Source of the DNA: Pipra filicauda
Lineage: Eukaryota; Chordata; Aves; Passeriformes; Pipridae
Length of the DNA stretch: 64,000 bases
Reading direction: 5' to 3'
Assembly: GCF_003945595.2 (NCBI RefSeq)
Contig: NW_024104285.1
Coordinates: 496,001 to 560,000 of the forward strand
The notes beneath the pieces are model-generated. The model was not told where the DNA came from. It saw nothing but the letters and a program-made list of their open reading frames with translations, and ran no database searches. The stretch's first letter is position 1; each line of letters opens with the position of its first letter. Positions 36,061 to 47,960 of this stretch are shown here, one piece after another. A program made the translations under genes and the position numbers.

Positions 36061-39000
36061 GGCCAAATCTGAACTTTCAGATAAATAGTAAAACCTCATT
36101 TATCAATGTTCAGCCACTAATCTGAAATCCCAGCATACCAAAAAAAGCTTAGTGCAGTACTTAATAGCAAAACAACTCCACAGTGGTCTGAGGAAAACCA
36201 GATTGCTAAATCCACAGTTACTGACAGGCTCTTATGGAAGCTATAAGGAATATTTTCAGAAGGTTGACATGACTTCTTGATATTTTTGGCTTTTTGTTAA
36301 CTTGAGAAAATCTGTGATTTTTGGAGATTTTACTATCCTTCCAAACTCTCAGGATAGAATTTCTGTCATAGGGAGCTCCTTGCCATGGTTTGATTTACCA
36401 TTAGGAAAAAAACCAGGCATCAAATCAAAAATCAGAAACAGTATGATGTGACCCAGCTGAGCCAAGTAGAAATCATGTTCTCTTTAACCTAACTAGCCTG
36501 TTGGGAAGACTCACAAGGTTTTACCTTTTTCGGCCTGAAAAGCCCAACAATACTGGATTAAACACTGAAATCTATGCCACAGTATCTTCATTTTTTGGGT
36601 TACATGAGCTGTCTAGATAACAGCCGGGTCAGGCAGGCTCAGGTGCTGATGTGCAGGTTTATCCAGCAACCAAACAAGTGCCCTCCAAATGTTTCCACAA
36701 GTCTTTGGATCAAATGCAAAGCAACTCTACATTGAACCATTAGAAGTAAGGCTACAGTGGGGAGAAATATTTTTTTGAAGAGGTGAAGAGCAGACTCCTA
36801 CCTATAAGACAAGCACCAGGCCTTTCCGTCCAATCTCAGTTGAATTCCAGGAGTTAAGTGTGCTCAGCTCTCAGACTTCACCAGTAACAAGTGATTCCAC
36901 ACGGTCACTGCTGGCTGACACCTCACCTGAAAAAGCGGGCAAACATTTCACCAACAAACCTAGAATTTTACACTACTGCAATCCTGCAGCTAAAGCTCTA
37001 TTTCTCAGTAGTTTTTCAGACCTTCTCATTTACACTTCATATTTCCTCTGACCAAAGGTACTCCCCAGACATTTTTAAGGATTAACCCCTTAAAGCAATT
37101 AAGGATGGCCTTTAGAAAGAAGCATTTTTCAGGATGATCAGTATAGGAGGGAGACAATGAAGAAAGGAAGGAAAAATGCAACTTTCAGATTACCAATGTG
37201 CAGGAAGTCTTAAAGGATAAGGAAATAAAAAGATATTGCAAAATGCTGGGGTTTGCCCTCTCATGTTTCAGCAAGGGATTCTAAATACCATCATGGGAGC
37301 AATCAATTTGCAGCAGCTGTGGACACCCTTAAGGGCCTGAACAGCTTAATTGGAGAAATGTTTTAAAAGTTAAAAGGCCAGAATCATGTCAAGTACATGA
37401 AGCAAAAACTCACAGATGCTTCTAAATGCATTCATTATACAGTATTACAAAGGACAGAAGCAACGCAAGAAAGAATGTTCAAAAAGCATAATTAAAAGCT
37501 AGTTTTATTGATGAATACTAATCAAATACCAAAACTATTAATATACACATTCATATTCATCTATTCTAAAAAGTTGTATTAGTAATTTTATAAGAATTAT
37601 CATTTAATATGAATTTAATGCATAGAAGCAAAATTTTAAGGTACTTAGAAACATAATAGGCACTTAATTAAAGCCAGGATTGAAATTTAACAGTTCACTT
37701 AAACTACTCATCCCTTAATTTAGTTTTCTTCTTTATGTTGAATTTAGTGTTCATGCAGGGAGACAATCTAACTTTCATGAAAATTGAAGCCCAAATGTGA
37801 CTGGGCAAAAAACCTCTGGCTTTTCAGAGCTAGAAGCATATTTACCCTTTGGCTTAATTGCACTTAGAAATAATGGTGCTTTTAAAACTACCTGTTTGCC
37901 AAGTAACTCAGACCTTCAGGACAAAAATAGCACAGGAGGAAAATAATGTCCAGATAAGAAGCAGCAATTGTGCTGTTTACTATTACCTGCCTTCATTAAA
38001 AGTGTTTTACCTTTCTCATCATCATCCCTCAGTGGTGCTGCTGAGGAAGGACACAACAATGCTCATTACAAACCCATCACTCCCAAGTAGAAGAGATTTT
38101 TCAGCTACTGCTCCCTCCAGTGAACTATGATCCAAAATGGGGATAAATTAATAATTCAAAGAAAATGTTCCTGTTCTGGAACTCCTCTAAGCATATTAGA
38201 GGTAGGGGAGGTCATGAAAATCTTGGTGTTTGGCTCCATTCTCATACTGTAGCTCAAATAACTTCAATAGACTGTTTCAGGTTTGCAATGGAGGTATGTG
38301 GCAGGAAAGAAAAATCCAGACCAACCCCCCCAAAAAACAACAAACAAACAAACAAATATCCTTGTTATTCCTTGGCAGTATAAATTTACAGCATCATAAG
38401 GAAAACAGTTGAGTAATGATGGCCTAGGTCAGTATATATGCATCAATATTAGTAATTTACTTTCTGAATAAATACTTTCATTTGTCATACAAAAAAGCTT
38501 AGTAGAGATTGCTCTAAGGGTGACTAGATTTACACAATATTTTTAGGTAGGCTGATTGCAAACATTATCAAGGACCTCATTTCAAAGTGATGTAAACTGT
38601 GATATCCTCATTGGTCTATTTAGAGTTTCTCAGGATAGTGCCAAGCGCTCTGGTATTACACAGGATTAGTTTTTCAGTAATTACTCAAATATTGGCTTCT
38701 GTGCTCTGCTTCCGTGTGTTGAGTCATCCTTGAGGCACCCTTCTGCTGGAGTCACTCTGCATCACTGAGGCTCATTCCCCAACTCCTGACACAGGAACAC
38801 CCAAAAGCCTGTTACCTTCTCGGTGTTCACCACATATCTAACTATGGTCATGTGGTTTTGCACAAAAATCAACATATGATACTGATAAAAAACCCAACGT
38901 AAAAGAAGCAATCCCAATCACTTTGACAGAGAGACTGTATCTTTTTAACTAGTAAGGTCAACAAATGTTTTACCTAATGATATCCTCAATTCAGGAGCCC

Positions 39001-40945
39001 ATTCCTACTCAGGAAATATAAATTTAATCAGGATTTAAGCCTTTGCCTAAGTTCTGTTTTCCCATTGTACCAAGCCACATTTAAGGTTGATCTCTTTTAT
39101 CATCCTCCAGTCCATCTGTTTGCCAACTTATCTCATCTCTATCAAAGGCCAGTAATCAAAAGCCTCTGTTGTCCTTTTATGTTGTAGAATAAATAACTTT
39201 GAAGTTATTTGTTATAAAAATTATGAACAGTACTGAAGCTATGACATATGAGTCCTCTACAACAAGGAGGATGAGTTTGTGTTTTAATTGAACTAATTAT
39301 TGGGAAAGGAGATTTTAGGAAGCCCAAAACATTGAACTAATTCTTTGTGGAATGCCTTCTGGTAAAGAGGACATGAAAAGAGCCCTCAACTCACATCAGT
39401 AATTATTTTGGCAAATACAGAGCTGAATGCTGGGTGAATGTCCAAGTGTTTGCTTGTTTAAAGAAGCATCTAATTAATCATTTAGAAAACAAAAGTCCTG
39501 TTGTGCAGAGCTTCCTGAAGTCCCAGCCTTTGTCAGAGGTACAATCTCAGTTGCAACTGTGTGTCCTGCCTACTGTTCTAGGGATAAATAGGTTAAACTC
39601 AATCACTGGCTACAATTTCGTACCTACAGCTAGTACAAAGCTGAAAAGGTGTAGGATGGGAATCTGGTGGTGCAGAGCATCACCTTTTCATTATTTTAGA
39701 ACAGTTGGATGTCTCTTTAAATCGTTATTAATAAATATATGGGCTACATACAGTGGTCCTGAGACTCTACTGTGCTACCGCGTTTCTGTCCTTGAAATTT
39801 CTTCTAAGTAATTATTTTAACTGAATGATATGACTAAAATATCTCAATTATAGAGATCAAACCAATCAGTATTTATGTGCATAAATACTGTGTATTACAC
39901 ATGTACAGTAATTATGTGTACAGTACATTCTGTTACAAGCTCTCCATGACTAGTTCCAGTACAAGTCTGAAAGCTCTTCAGAAATATCCCTAAAAGCTTT
40001 ATCCCCCACAGAACACCTTTTTTTTGTTTGTTTGTTTGTTTTTCCCCACATCTCATTTGAAGGAACCTGGAGCATCTCTAGCTTTAGGGGTTTTTTTGCA
40101 TTTAGCTTTCTCCTTGCTAAGAGATGCTGCAAAATATAATCTATGCAACCTCAGAGCTACAAGATGCATTTTGTTTTATGTCTTCTGCTCATAAAATCAG
40201 AGAAAAAAAACCACACCCTTCCTTTTTGCTTGAAAGATATAACTGGAAACAAGTGGTTATGTTTGCAATGCCTATCACTCTGTATTCAAAGCACTAATTG
40301 GAATGCACAGTCCTGGAATTTTCATTTAGCCCTGACCAAGTTTATACTCTTATTGCTTCCTTAGGCACTAAGCCCCTTTGTAGCATTTGCTGGGCAGTCC
40401 CAAATTTCCAGTCTCTGCTGTTGCAGCCGTGTGAAGGTGCTGCCTGATTTCCACCAAAGGAGACAGCAGCTGTGCAGCAGGGACCTGGGTCACTCTGTCT
40501 CCTCACTCCCAACACAGATGACTTTCTTTGGTGTTCTGGGGCAGCTGCCTCCAGCAGCAAACACATGAGCAGCAGCAGCACTTCCAGAACCGATCGTTTT
40601 AATTTACTGGCCGCTGTTTTCTTTACATATCTTCAAATTTGTTATATGGTTTTCATTTTCTGCTCATAATACACACGGGAGGAAAATGAGTCAAAAAAGT
40701 CATATCAAAATAACCTTTGAGGTACTTTGTAGGTAGATGGGATATTCTGAGATGGGAGTCCATTATTTTTCCATTTAGGCATTACAATATCCTGTAACTT
40801 ACTCCCATTTTCCCTGCCTAATTTGCCATCTCTTAGATGCCAAGAATGTGTAGAAATCTCTGAGGGGCGTTTCTCTCATCAGCAGAAAAGGAAAATTGGA
40901 ATAATGACTTTCAGGCATTGGTGGCAAGCATTGTATTCTCAGAAG
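36061..40945. other. Long unique non-coding stretch with simple repeats
   Basis: Simple repeats are an (AAAC)n run at 38338-38357 after CCCCCCC and a (TTTG)n run at 40018-40043. The part at about 40380-40600 is richer in G and C, with several CAGC triplets and open frames on both strands. It has neither a splice-bounded frame nor a repeat identity. A 125-codon plus frame (39434-39811) shows no domain. Confidence 0.42.
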
Positions 40946-41010
40946 CATAAAATCAGAAATGGAAAAACTCCTAATAGGTCACCTAATCTATCTTTCTGCA
41001 CAAGCTGAGT
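40946..41010 (-). mobile_element. Ancient CR1-like LINE 3' relic
   Basis: On the plus strand it reads ATAAAATCAGAAATGGAAAA, ACTCCTAATAGGTCACCTAA and TCTATCTTTCTGCACAAGC. It resembles the reverse complement of the 3' end of old amniote CR1/L3-type elements, whose tail reads 'ggaaaagacctattaggtcatctagtccatccc'. The recall of that family is from memory and the match is short, so the assignment is tentative. If right it is far older than the other CR1 copies. Confidence 0.45.
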
Positions 41011-41959
41011 TCTGCATAGTTGAAATGGCTTCAATTTTGTTAAAGAGTTGACTGCTTGGGATTCAATCTGCAGATTTCTTTCCAGTAATACAGTCCTACG
41101 CTCTTCCCCATGTCCCCATTCAATCTCAAGGAGGAGCTGAAATTCAGAATATATAAGGAATAAAGGACAAGAAGCTCAGAGAATTGTTACATTAAAACCA
41201 CCAACTTAGCCTGAGATAACCCAGAGTTTTGGGCTCTGTATTGACAGGAAAAAATATTAGACTGGCATAATATTTCTGTGGCAATAATTACTTTCTAAAT
41301 GTACTGGAATAAATTTAATCTTGATGAAATTCCATCTGATGCTAGTGCAGTGATTACTGCCTTTCTAATACACCTCTTTAATTCTCATAGCAGGAGGAAA
41401 AGATCTTGAAATTCCCAAATAATGAACTTTCTTACACAGTTAGACGACTCCCAATATATAAGGATACACTTTAGCAGTTCCTCTCAGAAAAAATAATGAT
41501 CTGTTTGCAAGAGCTCTCAGCTTAGTTCTGTAACTTTTTAGTTGTACCACTACTTTACTTATGCTACTGTCATAAGTACGAACTTAAATCATTAAATGGC
41601 CTCCGAACTGGGCATATGTTTAATCAATTTACACCATTCCATCAGGTTCACCAGCAGAAATTCTGACAGAATATCTGCCCACCTCCAGATGGTGTCATCA
41701 AACTTCTCTAGACCTCGGCTCACCAAACTGTCAGGAGTTTTAGGCCACAGTCTCGTAGTACCTGTGGAAGAGTTCTTGTTTTTAATGTGTCTTGAGGATG
41801 AAGGAACAAAGGGAAACTGAAGGAACTAAAAGGCTCATCTCTCATTCAAGAGCTGTTCGGTGGATCTGGAGAAAACAGACACCTCACGTGTTCAGCCGAG
41901 TAGCAAACAGTCACAGATGGATGGGAAGCTGACCTTCCCAAGCATCATTCAGCAGAGCT
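41011..41959. other. Unique non-coding sequence
   Basis: I see no repeat, exon-like segment or RNA gene. A 74-codon plus frame (41596-41820) has no domain. Confidence 0.45.
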
Positions 41960-42560
41960 GAATTAGCACAAAGCTATAAATAACCAGCCATTAGTATTGC
42001 GGCAGTAACAGCGATTCTGTCACACTGCAAGGCAAGACAATCAGATTTTATTATTTGTATGTAATCACAGTTGCTATGGGGTAGACAGGAGAGAAGAGAG
42101 AGACAAATAAATTATAACCTTTTTGCGGAAGTAAAATCAAAGCAGTTTTGTGGAAGCATTTAAAGCAATAAGAGCTCTTCCCAAATGGGGCTTCTTGCAG
42201 TCATTTTGGCAGTAAGGGAATTTTTTTTTCCATATCACATAAAAGAAAAAAAAAAAAAAGAAAAAAGTTTCTGTCATAGCTTAAGTCAGTAGTTTTCTCT
42301 TGGAAATGTGTTTACAGTTTGTGTCTCAACAGGGAGGCATGTTTTGCATGTAAATAGCAGGTGATTATGGAGAGTTACTTTGACAGCTAATGTCTTGAGC
42401 CGCCTTGACATCGGTGGTCTAATAGAGTGGCTCTGTAGCAAGTAAAGTTCCTGATGAAAGGCAACCAAATTAAGTGGAGTTTTTTATCTCGGTTTTGAGC
42501 CAGTTCTACTGTGACCATTCAAGGGGGAACGAAGGAATGATTAAAAAGGGATTGCACTCT
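41960..42560. promoter_or_regulatory. Candidate conserved non-coding element
   Basis: Repeat-free apart from an A-rich run (42241-42267). It includes a POU/octamer-like TTTTGCATGTAAAT (42342), an NKX2-type TTAAGTGG (42470), GACAGCTAATGTC and several CpG-containing words (TTGCGGCAG, AGCCGCC, ATCGGTGG) that are unusual for this AT-rich window, where CpG is otherwise scarce. Retained CpG and motif density suggest constraint, but this is inference without an alignment. Confidence 0.33.
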
Positions 42561-44514
42561 GGCTCTGGTGGCAACTGACATAAATGAACTTGAAAAGACA
42601 AATAAGACTGCACTAATTTTAAAGCCAAAGTGGTTCTTCTCAGCCTGCATCACTGGAAGCTGCAGTGATGAAAGCAGAGGTGGTCTGACTCTTGCCCAGA
42701 AAAAAAGCAACCTCATGCTCTGACAGAGGGGGAATGTCAAATGCACCCCAGAGAGAGGTAAAGTCTTTGTCTTATTTATTCTTCTTTGTAGAGAATTAAT
42801 AGCTACAATGTTCATAATGTCTCCTGGCTCCTGTGCTTAGTCTTAATTCACATTTTCTTTCTATTTCCTAAATTATAATCTGAAAATTACGTTGTTGAAC
42901 TCAGGAAGGCACATGATTCTCAATAGTAATATCTCTGTGCCAAAGAATTGAGGAGGCCCTTGTCTTTCCATGCTGCAATCATGGAATCTTCCTTTCCAAT
43001 GGCCTTTCCTGTGCATCTTCTCTTAGAAAAACCTGTGACTTATGAATCCTACGAGGATGCTTGGGCAGAATTACAGTATACTCGTCAATCAAATGTATTC
43101 AAGAAGGGTTAGAAGATTCCCTAATCTACAAAGCTCTAGAAAACTACCTAGAATTTACAAGCACAAAGGCATTTATTTATGGTTTGCTCACATATGCTGA
43201 TTAGCACAGGGGGTTTCCAGACATTTCAGTGAATCACCGTCCAGCCACCAGCCCATTCTAGTCCTTCTGACTGAATCTTTGCATTTAACTCTGTGGCTTT
43301 TATCATAACAATAAGTTTTACTCTTCAACAGCATTTTAAGCACAAATTATTTCTGAAAAAAATTGTAGCTTTTTGTTAAACATGGATTTCCTTTCTTCTC
43401 AAGAAAAGGCATTACCAAGATACTGCAGCTATCTTATTCTATGGTGATGTTTCAAAACAGAAACCCAGACATTTAAACATTAAGTCTTTTCCTCAGATTT
43501 AGAAATCCTGGACATCACATCCCGTACAACTGTGAAACGGACAGGAGTTCGTGGAGCAGCTGCTGCAGTGCAGCACAGAGCTCACATTTCCAGGGAACCC
43601 TCTCTGGGTAGCTCATGAAAGCCCAGAGTGTGAATGCAACCATCTTCTCATAGATTTGCACGTTTCAATGCCACCAGACCCTGCAGTGGTGTGAAATATT
43701 CTTTGCAAGAGAAAGAGCAGTGTCACTGCTAATCTGTTCTCTCTGAGAAACATCCCAGCTGAATGGGCCAAATGTGAAAGCTGCATTTGAGATGTATAAG
43801 ACACAACATCAGTCTGCCAAGCTATGAACATAATGACAGCCCTAAACAGTCCTTAATTATTCTGATTCTACTTTACCTTCATATTGGTTGTTGGCAAGTG
43901 CACTATATTTTGCCCTGAAGTTCTGTCGCAGAGAAAAATCTGTGTTTGTGTGTTTGTCCTGACTCTACTGTCTGTCAGAAGCCAGTAGAACTTGGGGGTC
44001 TTAGAGGGATCTGTCTTGACAGGTAATCTATTCCAGGATGCATACTGAGCCTATGTCTGCATCTTGGCCCAAAACACAGGTAGAAGTAGAAATCGGAAAT
44101 ACATTGTGCTGGCTACTTCATTTTTCCCTGTACATGTCTGTTAGTGTTAGCTGTGTTATGTCCAGGAACATTAAGAAGCCATGTATATGTAAGGCTGAGA
44201 ATCTCTGGGGAAAGAAAAAGAAACTCTGATCAGATTTGACTCTGCAGAAAATTAAAATATTGAAGCTCCATAACCAAACCCTGAAAATCAAATATTGACA
44301 AGAAGGTAGTCCATAATAATCTCCTAAGTGTTTCTGCTCTGCCAATTATGTGCTAAAATTGCTAAGAGCCCACATTTCACTAAAGGTAAAATTACCATGC
44401 GAGTGACATTTCCTCCTTCTGCATTTCATGACAAGACTTTGACTTAGAAGTCACAAACAATCAGAAGTTTGTTATATCCTTGCCATTTCCTTTTTATGCT
44501 GCAGCCTTGACAGA

Positions 44515-44570
44515 ATATCATTAGAAATTATATCATTAGAAATTATATCATTAGAATATCATTACAAATT
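44515..44570. repeat. Tandem repeat, 15-bp unit, four copies
   Basis: The unit is ATATCATTAGAAATT. Copies 1 (44515-44529) and 2 (44530-44544) are identical. Copy 3 (44545-44555) lacks the last four bases. Copy 4 (44556-44570) has one G-to-C change. Two identical copies suggest recent expansion. The unit carries a CATTAG homeodomain-like core. Confidence 0.93.
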
Positions 44571-45827
44571 ATAAAACTGCACATCCATTGCTCAGCTGAA
44601 CTACTCTTCCAAAGAGTAAGACTTCATCCTGGAAAATTCAAATATAGGGAAATAGAAGTGCTTGAGAGCACATTCGTAGGAGTTACTATTTTGCTGAGAA
44701 ATCTAGAGGTGGCAGGAAAGTTGCATTGGGAAATGCACACAAAGATGTTGCAGCCCGTGTGGTTGCACACACACCATTTCTGGGGCCTGATTTCAGTCCT
44801 GCAATGTGCTTCCCCCAAAAGCAGTTCTTCAGTGATTCATACTGTGCACTGACAACACTCCCTGCCACAGTCCCTGTCACCCCTCTCACAAACCTGGTAA
44901 TTATGCACATCCTAATAAAATTCTTTCTCCAGAACATTACAGGTCCCAGATCCCACCCTTCCTGAATGGAATAAATGTGAACTCTCCCAAGACAACAGAT
45001 CTCGGTGCAGTTTGGAGGAGCAGATGGCCTTCACTTTATTTTTTTAACTTATTCCCATCAGATCTAAAAAAAACTAATCCTCAGCAGGTCACTGTGATGA
45101 TATTTTGTATGCTTTGGTGAAAAAAATCAGGTAAAATTTTACATAATTCCTCATAGTGAATGGTGTAGGGTGCACAGGCAATCATGGCTTTCCAAGTCAT
45201 GGTGCCAGTTCTATTTTAACAGCAAAACTAGTACACCAGTAGCAGAAAACACCCACTTTCTCTCACTCTCAAAAAAACATACAAAAAAATCTGGAAAAAA
45301 ATTGCTACAGGTTACATTGAACTTACACCTTGAATCAAGACTGAAATATTATAATTCATTGTAAATATTATGATTACTCAGATATACAGATTATACAGAG
45401 CAGTATCCTGCAAAAAGCTTATCACAGTCATCTGAAGTTATTTAATATTATAAGTCACTGGCTTCTGAGGGATACAATGTTCAATGAGAATCTATAACTT
45501 ACCATATTCTTGTTATTTTAAATGAAATATCTCATTAATGATGGAACAACAAGTATAATAGCAGACCTACCAAAAGAATTTTTTCAGATTATAATATCAT
45601 ATGGAAAAATACATGTATGTCAGGTTTGTAATGTACAGACAATAATGCTCCAACAAAGCAATTATGTGCTTAGGTTAAAATAATTTCAGAACTCTATTTT
45701 TAAAGATGTTATGGGAAAGTAGGATATGGAAAAAGTATAAAGACTTTTTATTCTAGTCTACAGCTGCAAATATTTCTCAGTATAACATTGATTTAAACTC
45801 ATTGCCATTGAGCAGCAAAACACTTAC

Positions 45828-45859
45828 CTGGGAAAGTGAGTGGACTGAATTCAGTCTAG
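45828..45859 (-). other. Exon-like segment, 32 bp, strong splice sites on minus strand
   Basis: On the minus strand the acceptor GGTTTTTCTTCATTTACAG is close to ideal, and the segment ends in TTCCCAG before GTAAGTG, a full donor consensus. Length 32 bp makes it a micro-exon candidate. Only the frame beginning at the third base is open (RLNSVHSLSQ). Micro-exons usually need strong sites, as here, but the match could still be chance. Confidence 0.16.
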
Positions 45860-46552
45860 CTGTAAATGAAGAAAAACCTGTATCAGAAAAAATCAGTTCA
45901 AATCCACACTGGACAACTCATTAAACAGGCTGAGGATTAATGAGGCTAGAAACTAACTGAACTTTTGTTCCTAGAAATGGTCTTTGTCTGATTTCAGGTC
46001 AGACACATTGACAAACCAGTATATAAAAATTATACAGGTATTCTCCTTGATGTTTGTATTTCCTGCAGAGAGGACTTCTGTGCTCAAGTGTAGCAGTCAA
46101 TAATATCCACATGCAGTTAAAATTAATCTTAAAGAGGTGTGACAGATTTTATCCTTCATCACTTTTAAGTTCAAGATTAATGAAGCACATTTCCAAACCT
46201 GATTATGTATTTTCTCTTCAATCAATGTGCCACTTCACTAAGAACTGCTTGTATTTATTGCTACTACTATACTCACTTGTTATAAAACCAAAAGGGAGCC
46301 CTTGACTGAAATAGTGGGTTAAGTTAAGAAGTTTTCACAGCTTAGACCTTTGGGGTTATTTGTTTGTTTTTAACAAAGGGTCATCAGAGTGTAAGGCAGC
46401 AATGTAACCTCAAGTCATCACTTAATTAATGCTGAATCAAAATGTAGCAGCTGTTGCCTCTCACCAGTGTGGCATGTGTTCATCATACACAGTGTGGAAG
46501 CCTAAGAATTTAGTATATGGGTTTTTTTTTTCTGCAATGCATCCTAGGCATT

Positions 46553-46620
46553 ACAGAATCACAGAATCAACTAGGTTGGAAAAGACCTCTGAGACCAAGT
46601 GCAACGTTTGATCTCTGTCC
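46553..46620 (-). mobile_element. CR1 LINE 3' end fragment (minus) with two octamer units
   Basis: It begins with two perfect ACAGAATC octamers (46553-46568), the reverse complement of the GATTCTGT tail, then AACTAGGTTGGAAAAGACCT and CTGAGACCAAGTGCAACGTT. This is the CR1 type whose tail reads 'gagatcatcaagtccaac'. Only about 65 bp survive. The intact octamers define the insertion end and the strand. Confidence 0.88.
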
Positions 46621-47439
46621 TGAAATAAAAAAAAAACCTAAGAATTTAACCCTGTTCTTTCTTTGTAACTACCAACATTATTGGTAGCTTCAGATTTATC
46701 CTGATTCAGACTGAGGAAGCATCATTCACATCCCAGTCATTAGGATGGACAGTGCTGTTCCTTTTGGGTGAGAAGGATGAACACAAGACAGCTAACTACC
46801 ATCAATATATTATAGTTACCTTAATCAAAGCCTCCTTCCTACGGCCTTCACCTGCTCCGTGTGGAATGGGACACCCAGTAGAGTCCCATTTATGAATAAT
46901 ATTCCAATAAATCAAGTTCTGCTTTGTGTACTGGCTTATGATGCTGTCATGAACCAACATAAGAGAAAAACAGGCTGCAATCTCAAACAAATTGCCATAA
47001 GACAGTAGAATTCCCTTAATTTCCTTTTAAAAAAGAAAAAAAATCTGTTGCCATTTACTAATTGTGTACATGTACTAATTGAATACATCAGTTGCTCCAT
47101 GTGGCCTCTGTGACAGTGAAAGAATGTTGTTCACAAAATCTGAATGAAGTTGTTGCCCCATGAGGCCTCCAGCAAGGAGACCTTTAACTGTGCTGGTTGT
47201 AACCTCCTGTACAGACTAATGCAGGATCCCTTTTATTCTTTTATTATTACATGTGTGTGCAGCAATCACACAGTAGGACTCCCAGTCCCAACTTGGGGCT
47301 TCTACAACTCCAAGATAAATAAAATATGTGATTAATAATACACACTAGAGCAACATCAGTACTTCATAAGGAAATGGAAAATACACTCCTGGAGAATAAG
47401 CACGTACTTTACAATAATCCTACTTAGCATTCTGCTTTT
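46621..47439. other. Unique non-coding sequence
   Basis: Nothing was recognised apart from an A-run near 46626-46635. Short frames on both strands show no domain. Confidence 0.45.
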
Positions 47440-47960
47440 TTCTCACTTATAAACAACAGCAACAGGACAAAAGATGGCAATTTTAATTGTAAAGCAGCTT
47501 AATAATTTTATAAAGGGAGCTGTACTCCTGCTGCACATCACAGCATAATGAATTCCTTTTGAAATGGGAGAAGGAAGAAATAATCCCAGAAGCTCTAACA
47601 GATAAGATAAAATGCCATCCTAATGCAGTCTGCATCTTGTTCCCACCATAATAAGTAGCTATTCTGTGTTTAGCAAATTGAACACCGCTTTGTTCCCAAT
47701 AACCGGAATGAGCACGGACGGGCAGGAATCTGCTTACATGGGAATAATTTTTATGTAATTATTAATGAAGTTGTTTATTGTTCACATTGTCTGTGCTGCC
47801 TATAAATGTCTATATTGAACATTCAGCAGAACTTAAGACAAACCATTAGTCTGATTTGAGTAGTGGGAAGGGATCAAAGGGACCAGAATATCGTTTCAGC
47901 AGATTTTGAATATTATTTTAATTCAGTAGAGTCCAATCTACAAATTTGAGGTGAATTGAC
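47440..47960. promoter_or_regulatory. Candidate conserved non-coding element
   Basis: Repeat-free block with TTTTAATTGTAAAG, two overlapping GATA cores (CAGATAAGATAA at 47599), the SOX-type CTTTGTTC (47689), TAACCGGAATG, GTAATTATTAATGAAG and TTTATTGTTCACATTG. A CpG-bearing word (GAGCACGGACGGGCAGG) is retained. The mix resembles a vertebrate enhancer. The call rests on motif density and not on demonstrated conservation. Confidence 0.35.

Larger units (their letters stand above)
42561..46552. other. Long unique non-coding stretch
   Basis: It contains the 15-bp tandem repeat at 44.5 kb and the micro-exon-like segment at 45.83 kb, both listed separately. Open frames near 44.6-45.0 kb overlap on both strands and have no domain. 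No transposon was recognised. Confidence 0.42.
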
